Assembly (NCBI GenBank): GCA_964522975.1
Contig: CAZFXK010000092.1
Coordinates: forward strand, 1 to 9,851
DNA length: 9,851 nucleotides
Direction of reading: 5' to 3'
Source: Bacteroides_E sp964522975
GTDB lineage: Bacteria; Bacteroidota; Bacteroidia; Bacteroidales; Bacteroidaceae
The position numbers were made by a program, and so were the translations under genes. This document shows, piece after piece, positions 4,412 to 9,851 of the stretch (positions are counted from its first letter, which is position 1; each line of letters starts with the position of its first letter). Under the pieces are notes generated by a model. That model was not told where the DNA came from. It searched no databases and worked only from the letters and a program-made list of their open reading frames with translations.

Positions 4412-4442
4412 CTTGTTTTTAACGTGGTTAATCAAGCACACG
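4412..4442 (-). promoter_or_regulatory. Candidate class I preQ1 riboswitch
   Basis: Reading the minus strand, an H-type pseudoknot can form. Stem P1 is CGTG/CACG (4439-4442 with 4423-4426). Its 12-nt loop ends in AAC just before the 3' arm, the place of the ligand-binding cytidine of preQ1-I. P2 is CTTG in that loop (4433-4436) with CAAG in the tail (4412-4415). The A-rich linker TTAAAAA (4416-4422) lies between. Arm order, A-rich tail, loop end and the tail motif AAACAAG parallel the known Thermoanaerobacter-type aptamer. The CAAG strand is 4 nt from the yhhQ ATG, so ligand binding would hide the ribosome-binding region (translational OFF). P1 is short (4 bp), so the call needs covariance support. 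Confidence 0.68.
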
Positions 4443-4462
4443 ATTTCATTAATAAATCCTTG

Positions 4463-4470
4463 CAAAGGTA
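4463..4470 (-). promoter_or_regulatory. -7 box of the yhhQ-queC-queF promoter
   Basis: TACCTTTG on the minus strand is a perfect TAnnTTTG. The expected start site is near 4457, giving a ~50-nt leader that contains the candidate preQ1 pseudoknot. The -33 region is poor: a TTTTT run rather than TTTG. Confidence 0.6.
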
Positions 4471-4599
4471 GCACTTTATCATCATAAAAAGTTTATTGAA
4501 GATAAAATAGTTGAGAAATCCCATTAAAAACTCTCTTATAAAAAAGAGAACCTATTTTTAGGCTAAAATTTATTTTCAACCATAAATAAGAAGCTTTTT

Positions 4600-4632
4600 C
4601 TTGTTTTAATCGTTGGAATATTTGTTACTTTG
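4600..4632 (+). promoter_or_regulatory. Possible promoter of the cobalamin riboswitch / btu operon
   Basis: CTTG (4600-4603), 21 nt, then TTACTTTG (4625-4632): each box differs by one base from TTTG and TAnnTTTG. It would start transcription near 4638, about 22 nt before the riboswitch P1 helix. Confidence 0.45.
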
Positions 4633-4659
4633 TTCTTGAAACAGCAAACTAGTTTTTCT

Positions 4660-4835
4660 GTTTTAGGTTGTGTTTATTCTTTTTATGGAATAAACACTGA
4701 AAAGGGAATCAGGTGTAAGTCCTGAACAGTCCCGCTGCTGTAAGCTCTATGCATAGCTTTTAATTCTTTGGGCCACTATCAATTGATGGGAAGGCATAAA
4801 AGCTAAGAGAGTAAGTCAGAAGACCTGCCTAAAAC
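4660..4835 (+). promoter_or_regulatory. Cobalamin riboswitch
   Basis: P1 closes with GTTTTAGG (4660-4667) and CCTAAAAC (4828-4835). A 10-bp hairpin GTGTTTATTC/GAATAAACAC follows P1. The conserved core AAAAGGGAATCAGGTGTAA and then CAGTCCCGCTGCTGTAAGC is present. A 9-bp helix TAGCTTTTA (4754-4762) / TAAAAGCTA (4797-4805) encloses GGGCCAC...GGGAAGGC. The B12 box AGTCAGAAGACCTGCC spans 4814-4829. Adenosylcobalamin-type binding would lower expression of the uptake genes that follow. An adjoining small hairpin (4847-4862) is in the place of the regulatory kissing-loop stem. Confidence 0.96.
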
Positions 4836-4976
4836 TTTATTTCATTGCTTTCGAGGAAGAGCGTTGACAATGATAATAATGATAACCTAGCTATCAAATC
4901 TTATCTACTCCATCCTCCGCCTTATATTTGAAAATAATGAAGTATAAAAGAATACTTAAATTAAAGATTAAGCAAA
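4836..4976 (+). promoter_or_regulatory. Expression platform / leader between riboswitch and btuB
   Basis: 141 nt lie between P1 of the riboswitch and the btuB ATG, with no hairpin followed by a T-run, so transcription termination is not evident. The bulged hairpin 4847-4862 (GCTTTC with GAAGAGC) directly after P1 is the likely partner for loop-loop pairing with the aptamer. A GAGGA (4853-4857) downstream could pair with TCCTC before 4920. Control is more likely translational or by RNA stability; this is inference. Confidence 0.45.
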
Positions 4977-6983
4977 ATGAATCGCTATTTATTGATTATA
5001 TTCTTTTTGATGACTTCTATTCTTTTGTGTGCCAACGAGCCGATAGACACAACAAAAACATACGTAATTCAGGAAGTTGAAGTTACATCCATATATCAAA
5101 ATAAGGAAATTCGATCGATAGGCTTTACCCAGCAAATAAATAAGGAACAGCTTAAACAACTTAACGTTTTACAGGTATCAGATGCTTTAAAATACTTTTC
5201 AGGAGTTACTGTAAAAGACTATGGGGGTGTTGGAGGACTGAAAACAGTATCTCTTAGGAGTTTAGGTGCAGAACATACTGCTTTAAGCTATGATGGCATT
5301 GCTTGGAGTGATTTTCAAACCGGCCAAATTGATTTAGGTAAGATTTCATTGGAAAATGTAGACGAACTGTCACTTAGCATTGGGCAAGGCGATCAAATAT
5401 TCCAACCTGCTCGTCTTTTTGCTTCTGCAGGCCTTATACAGATACAAACATTACAGCCTTCATTTTCAGAAAACAAAAAGTACAATTTATTATTCTCTAT
5501 GAAGAGTGGTTCCTGGGGGCTGATTAACCCAACTCTTATTTATCAACAAAAATTAAATAATAAATGGTCTTCTTCTTTAGACATATCCGGATTAATGGTT
5601 GACGGATGTTATCCTTATAAACTCTATTATGGATCTGAAAAAGATAGTACTTCTACCGAAAAAAGAAAGAACACAAATGTGAATCAAATTAAGGTTGAAG
5701 CCAGTATTTATGGACAACCCACACAATCAGAACAATGGAGAATAAAATCTTATTTTTATCAATCTTCAAGAGGATTACCCGGAGCTACAACCTATTATTA
5801 CAATTACAGTTCGCAACATCTATGGGATAAGAACTTTTTTACGCAAGCCCATTATAAAAATGAAATTAACGAATTATGGGTTATACAAGCTTTAGGCAAA
5901 TGGAATTGGAGTTCTCAACGTTATTTAGATCCAGATTATAAAGGGATGACCGGAAGAAAAGAGGAGAAATACTATCAAACGGAATACTATCTATCGGCTT
6001 CTGCATTGTATCGTGCCTTCAAGCAACTTTCTTTTAGTATAGCCTTAGACGGAAGTATAAACACTTTAAACACCTCTTCTAAACAGCAGGCATCCCCTAC
6101 CCGATACACTCTTTTACCCGTAATAGCCGGCAAATATGTAAATAACTACATTACTGTTTCTGCTTCTTTATTGGGGACATTTACAAAAGACAAGGTTAAA
6201 CAAGACAAGCATTCTTTTAATCATCAACGTTTAAATCCTCAATTGAATCTTTCCATCAAGCCTTTTCTAAAGGAAAATTTCAGACTTCGTTTCTTCTATA
6301 AGGATATCTTTAGATTACCCACGTTTAACGACTTATATTATGGGCAAATAGGAAACAATAATCTATCCCCGGAAAAAAGCGAACTGTTCAATGTGGGTAT
6401 AACTTATGCAAAGCAAATTAATGAACTCATTCCGAATGTAACTTTTACTGCAGATGCCTATTACAATAAAATAGATGATAAAATCATAGCAATTCCAACC
6501 AAGAACCTTTTTGTTTGGAGTATTGTAAATTTAGGAAAGGTTGATATTAAAGGAATTGACATTTCTGCTAGTTTAGCCACAAAAACCTATAAATCTTATG
6601 GGGTGCATTTAACGGGAAAGTACACTTATCAAAGAAGCTTAGATGTAACCAATAAAGAGAGTAAAACTTATAAACATCAGATAGCCTATACCCCAAGAGT
6701 ATCCGGTTCACTTCAAGCAACGGCTACCTCTCCCTGGGTAAATGTAACCTATTCGCTTCTATACTCAGGAAAACGGTATGCACTGGGACAAAACATTGAA
6801 AAAAACAGATTGTCTTCCTATAAGGAACATAATATTACATTTAGTAAAGACTTTACAATAAGAAAAACAGATCTTTTTGCTAAACTGGAAATACTGAATT
6901 TGGCCAATGAAAATTATGAAGTTATAAAGAACTTCCCTATGCCGGGACGTTCTTTTCGTGTAACACTTAAAGTCAACTATTAA
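4977..6983 (+). CDS. btuB: BtuB-like TonB-dependent cobalamin/corrinoid transporter
   Basis: Outer-membrane 22-strand transporter, 668 residues. A signal peptide (about 1-19, ending LLCAN) is followed by a TonB-box-like EVEVT near 33-37. The plug domain is at about 50-160, with LQVSDALKYFSGVTVKDYGGVGGLKTVSLRSLG, and then the barrel. FRLPTFNDLYYGQIGNNNLSPEKSE is the conserved late-barrel motif, and the protein ends in the typical terminal strand RSFRVTLKVNY. It lacks the N-terminal carboxypeptidase-like domain of SusC transporters, as expected for BtuB. Specificity for B12 is inferred from the cobalamin riboswitch directly upstream and the BtuG-like partner downstream. Its stop overlaps the next start (TAATG), which suggests coupled translation of transporter and lid lipoprotein. 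Energy comes from TonB-ExbBD encoded elsewhere. Confidence 0.9.
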   Translation: MNRYLLIIFFLMTSILLCANEPIDTTKTYVIQEVEVTSIYQNKEIRSIGFTQQINKEQLKQLNVLQVSDALKYFSGVTVKDYGGVGGLKTVSLRSLGAEHTALSYDGIAWSDFQTGQIDLGKISLENVDELSLSIGQGDQIFQPARLFASAGLIQIQTLQPSFSENKKYNLLFSMKSGSWGLINPTLIYQQKLNNKWSSSLDISGLMVDGCYPYKLYYGSEKDSTSTEKRKNTNVNQIKVEASIYGQPTQSEQWRIKSYFYQSSRGLPGATTYYYNYSSQHLWDKNFFTQAHYKNEINELWVIQALGKWNWSSQRYLDPDYKGMTGRKEEKYYQTEYYLSASALYRAFKQLSFSIALDGSINTLNTSSKQQASPTRYTLLPVIAGKYVNNYITVSASLLGTFTKDKVKQDKHSFNHQRLNPQLNLSIKPFLKENFRLRFFYKDIFRLPTFNDLYYGQIGNNNLSPEKSELFNVGITYAKQINELIPNVTFTADAYYNKIDDKIIAIPTKNLFVWSIVNLGKVDIKGIDISASLATKTYKSYGVHLTGKYTYQRSLDVTNKESKTYKHQIAYTPRVSGSLQATATSPWVNVTYSLLYSGKRYALGQNIEKNRLSSYKEHNITFSKDFTIRKTDLFAKLEILNLANENYEVIKNFPMPGRSFRVTLKVNY

Positions 6984-8941
6984 TGAATCGAAAAATAGAT
7001 TACCTGTTTCTTTTATGCATTCTTTGCTGCATTGGAATGTCATGTGACGACCTTGATGATCAGCCTTTACCTAAGGATGATATACCTCCTGAAGAAATGG
7101 CTACTGCCGAATTATATGTATTGAATGAAGGTCTTTTTAATTTGAATAATAGTACCTTATTTAGATATAATTTTGAAAGTAAACAACGTGATACTCAATA
7201 TTTCCGACGTATTAATAAAAGAGGATTGGGAGATACAGCAACAGATGCGGCTCTATATGGAAGTAAAATTTATATTGTAGTAAATGTGTCCAGCTATGTT
7301 GAAGTTATAGATTTTCTTTCAGGGAAATCATTGAAACAAATTCCGTTTAGGCAGGAGAATGGAAGCTCTCGACAACCTCGCCAAATAACATTTCATAAAG
7401 ACAAGGCTTATGTATGTTCTTTTGATGGTACTGTAGCTCGTATTGATACCACAAATTTAGTAATTGAAGATATCACAAAAGTGGGAAGAAACCCGGATGG
7501 AATTTGTGTTCAAAACAATCAAATCTTTGTATCCAACTCCGGTGGATTAGATGCAGATAATCAGGGTGTTGATCATACTGTATCGGTCATCGACCTTGAA
7601 TTGTTTCGTGAAATAAAGAAAATAGAAGTAGGTCCAAATCCCGGTAAAATACTACCGGACACTAGAGGGAATGTCTATGTAGTGACACGAGGTAGTCAAC
7701 TTGAAGAAGGCAATTATAAATTACACAAAATAAATAGTGGTACACATACTGTTACCCATACCTACGAAGATCCAATTCTTAATTTTGTGATTCATAATAA
7801 CTTTGCTTATACCTATTCATACAATTACAACACGCAGAAAAGCTCTTATCCATTACTTGATTTAATCACAGACCAAACACTTACTGCTAATTTCATTACA
7901 CAAGAAGAGATACAGAAGCCGTATGCCATAGCCATAAATCCTTTTAGCGATAATATCTATATTTCGGATGCAGCGAACTATCAAACCGAAGGAGATGTCT
8001 ATTGTTTTGATCAGCAGGGGGAACTTCTTTATAAGATTGCTAATGTTGGACTTAATCCAAATACTCTTCTTTTTTCGGACATATCGTCTAAAGCAGATGG
8101 GGGTAATGCTGAACCAGAACCTCTAAGTAAGGCTTTTGCTTCTAAAGTGCTAGAATACCACCCTGCACCGGGACAATTTATAAACACAACGACATCCGCT
8201 TATAGAGAAGGTTTTAATTATGAGGAGGTTTTAACTTTTGCCAATGAGAAAATAAAAAAACGATCACTCTTTTCTTTAGGGAGTTACGGAGGGTATATCA
8301 CCCTTGGTTTTGATGAGAGCATTCCTAATGTAAAAGATGAATATGATTTCAAGGTGTACGGAAATGCTTTTTACTCCCCTATTCAATATGAGGGTAATTT
8401 AAAGGCCGGAAGCTCTGAACCCGGCATTGTTTGGGTATCAAAAGATGAAAACGAAAACGGAATTCCCGATGATGCTTGGTATGAATTAGCGGGTAGTGAA
8501 TATCATTCAGAAGAAACCATCCATAATTACGAGATTACCTATTTTAAACCTAATAACGATATGGATAACATCTTATGGGAAGATAATCAAGGAAACAAAG
8601 GAACGATTCAGGGCAATTCCATTCATACTCAATCTTATTTCCCATTATGGATTACTGAAAAACAAATAACATTCAAAGGAAGTAAATTACGGAACAACAT
8701 AAAAGATATAGAAGGTAGATGGGTTAATTTTTCATTTCCTTGGGGATATGCAGATAATCATCCTAACAATTCAGATTTAAGCAACTTTAAAATTGATTGG
8801 GCCGTAAATGAAAACGGGGAGTCGGTCCATTTAGATAAAATAGATTTTGTGCGGATTTATACTGCTGTTAATCAGAATACAAATGGTATGGGAGAAGTTT
8901 CCACTGAAATAGAAACCATAGAGAACTTACATTATAACTAA
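6983..8941 (+). CDS. btuG: BtuG-like beta-propeller surface lipoprotein with extra C-terminal domain
   Basis: A 652-residue lipoprotein: signal peptide with Cys21 followed by DDLDD, a Bacteroidetes surface-export signal. Residues about 40-365 form YncE/BtuG-type propeller repeats: GSKIYIVVNVSSYVEVID, DKAYVCSFDGTVARID, NNQIFVSNSGG, GNVYVVTRGS, PFSDNIYISDA. In Bacteroides, BtuG binds cobalamin very tightly and sits as a lid on BtuB. After a linker (about 370-380) comes a ~270-residue domain (about 381-652) with GSYGGYITLGFDESI, DFKVYGNAF and a calcium-loop-like DENENGIPDD (488-497). That domain resembles the C-terminal part of Bacteroidetes 'cell surface proteins'; its role is unknown to me. 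Classical BtuG is only propeller-sized (~350-390 residues), so this looks like a fusion. B12 binding is inferred, not shown. Confidence 0.8.
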   Translation: MNRKIDYLFLLCILCCIGMSCDDLDDQPLPKDDIPPEEMATAELYVLNEGLFNLNNSTLFRYNFESKQRDTQYFRRINKRGLGDTATDAALYGSKIYIVVNVSSYVEVIDFLSGKSLKQIPFRQENGSSRQPRQITFHKDKAYVCSFDGTVARIDTTNLVIEDITKVGRNPDGICVQNNQIFVSNSGGLDADNQGVDHTVSVIDLELFREIKKIEVGPNPGKILPDTRGNVYVVTRGSQLEEGNYKLHKINSGTHTVTHTYEDPILNFVIHNNFAYTYSYNYNTQKSSYPLLDLITDQTLTANFITQEEIQKPYAIAINPFSDNIYISDAANYQTEGDVYCFDQQGELLYKIANVGLNPNTLLFSDISSKADGGNAEPEPLSKAFASKVLEYHPAPGQFINTTTSAYREGFNYEEVLTFANEKIKKRSLFSLGSYGGYITLGFDESIPNVKDEYDFKVYGNAFYSPIQYEGNLKAGSSEPGIVWVSKDENENGIPDDAWYELAGSEYHSEETIHNYEITYFKPNNDMDNILWEDNQGNKGTIQGNSIHTQSYFPLWITEKQITFKGSKLRNNIKDIEGRWVNFSFPWGYADNHPNNSDLSNFKIDWAVNENGESVHLDKIDFVRIYTAVNQNTNGMGEVSTEIETIENLHYN

Positions 8942-8968
8942 TTATTTAATACAATAAATTTATTCATT

Positions 8969-9739
8969 ATGAAACAAAAAAACCTATTATTACTAGTAGT
9001 CTTATTCATTGGAATATCAACATTTACATCTTGTAGCGATGATGACGAGGATAAGAATAAAAAAATTGAAGTAATAACATTCAATTTAACGGAGAAAGAA
9101 AGCGAGTTTAAGACAGATAAAGGAGATAAATTTGGAGAAAGTTATCCTGGATATACACTTCACCAATATGCTTTTAATGATTCAAAAAACAGGGTATCCT
9201 TTTCTCATTATTACACTCCTGAAACTGGTTTTGCCGGAGGTTTTACCTATACCAACAAAACAAACACTAAAAATCCTAACTATACTAATCTTAGTGCCAT
9301 AACAGCTAAGGGTAAATCTGGAAGCACCTATTTAACCGGATCAACAGGACAAGAAACAAAAATTACAATTAATAATCCGGAGTATGCATTTAAAGAAATG
9401 TGGGTTACCAATGCCGCATATGCGTATTTAGTAATTAAAGATGGGAGTGAGAGTGGTGCTTCGATTCTGGGCAAAGATTTTGTAGACGGAGACTATTTCA
9501 AATTGATTGTTACAGGTTATACTGCAAAGAAGGAAAAAATAGGTTCTATAGACTTTTATTTAGCCGATTATAGAAATGGAAAAAAAGAACTTGTAAATGA
9601 ATGGAAACGTATTGATTTAGGTTCTTTTAAAGAGGCTGAATATATTGAGTTCACGATGGATGGAACTGATAAAAATGACTACGGTTTAATTACTCCACAA
9701 TATTTCTGTTTGGATGCAATTACACTAATAGAGAAATAA
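8969..9739 (+). CDS. btuH: DUF4465 surface lipoprotein, BtuH-like
   Basis: A 256-residue lipoprotein: signal peptide, Cys22 followed by SDDDED, a near-ideal surface-export signal. The mature part matches the DUF4465 pattern: GFAGGFTYTN (near residue 90), TNAAYAYLVIKDG (about 146-158), GDYFKLIVTGY (about 173-183), SIDFYLADYRNG (about 192-203), the W-x-RIDLG strand, and the ending YGLITPQYFCLDAITLI. DUF4465 proteins are common in Bacteroidetes B12 loci, and the B12-binding surface protein BtuH is, as I recall, of this family, so a role in capturing corrinoids at the cell surface is likely. It lies 27 nt after btuG, ahead of the operon terminator. The family call is strong; the gene symbol rests on context. 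Confidence 0.78.
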   Translation: MKQKNLLLLVVLFIGISTFTSCSDDDEDKNKKIEVITFNLTEKESEFKTDKGDKFGESYPGYTLHQYAFNDSKNRVSFSHYYTPETGFAGGFTYTNKTNTKNPNYTNLSAITAKGKSGSTYLTGSTGQETKITINNPEYAFKEMWVTNAAYAYLVIKDGSESGASILGKDFVDGDYFKLIVTGYTAKKEKIGSIDFYLADYRNGKKELVNEWKRIDLGSFKEAEYIEFTMDGTDKNDYGLITPQYFCLDAITLIEK

Positions 9740-9766
9740 AACTGACTAGAGATAGTAATCAAAAAA

Positions 9767-9806
9767 GAGAGCGAATCAACTAAAAGAATGATTCGCTCTC
9801 TTTTTT
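9767..9806 (+). terminator. Intrinsic terminator of the btu operon
   Basis: A perfect 12-bp stem (9767-9778 with 9789-9800) has a 10-nt loop and is followed by six T residues (9801-9806). The six A residues on the other side (9761-9766) extend the stem and make it able to act in both directions. It ends the three-gene B12 operon 27 nt after the last stop. Confidence 0.92.
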
Positions 9807-9851
9807 CTACATATATAGAAAATCTCTTAAATGCGAATAAAGAATATCCTG

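Noticed and set aside
6765..7043. A 92-codon minus-strand frame.
   Set aside because: It is antisense to the 3' end of btuB and the start of btuG, both strongly supported on the plus strand.

Overview
The window looks like a chromosomal segment from a Bacteroidota bacterium, most likely order Bacteroidales (Bacteroides / Parabacteroides / Dysgonomonas relatives). The signs are AT-rich DNA, Bacteroidetes-type promoters (TTTG, about 20 nt, TAnnTTTG), surface lipoproteins with acidic residues right after the lipid-modified cysteine, and a BtuB/BtuG-type vitamin B12 uptake operon. I cannot fix the genus from sequence alone.

Left third (1-2606). The 3' end of an apparent outer-membrane beta-barrel gene enters from the left (to 46). 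Then come three small, unrelated genes: a two-TM membrane protein (410-661, +), a YjbR/MmcQ-family protein (785-1153, -) and an NAD(P)H-dependent FMN reductase-family protein (1539-2093, -). Between them are three copies of a ~146-nt unit (102-247, 1286-1432, 2221-2366), all on the minus strand. Each unit has a Bacteroidetes promoter with a palindromic spacer, an upstream element at constant distance, an invariant 36-nt transcribed core and an intrinsic terminator. I read them as three paralogous small RNA genes of ~60-65 nt. They are the strongest candidate here for an under-described system.

Middle (2607-4470, -). A tight operon yhhQ-queC-queF serves queuosine: uptake of a queuosine precursor, synthesis of preQ0, and its reduction to preQ1. 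It has a TACCTTTG promoter. Between promoter and yhhQ start is a short H-type pseudoknot with an A-rich linker that matches the architecture of a class I preQ1 riboswitch and runs into the ribosome-binding region. This would be product-feedback control.

Right half (4600-9806, +). A divergent promoter and a well-formed cobalamin riboswitch (4660-4835) precede a three-gene B12 operon. It encodes a BtuB-like TonB-dependent transporter (4977-6983), a BtuG-like beta-propeller surface lipoprotein with an extra C-terminal domain (6983-8941, stop/start overlap with btuB) and a DUF4465 surface lipoprotein (BtuH-like, 8969-9739). A strong intrinsic terminator (9767-9806) closes it. Only outer-membrane and cell-surface components are encoded here; inner-membrane BtuCDF must lie elsewhere.

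The divergent region 4408-4976 therefore appears to hold two riboswitches back to back, one for a queuosine precursor and one for cobalamin, each controlling acquisition of a cofactor-type nutrient.
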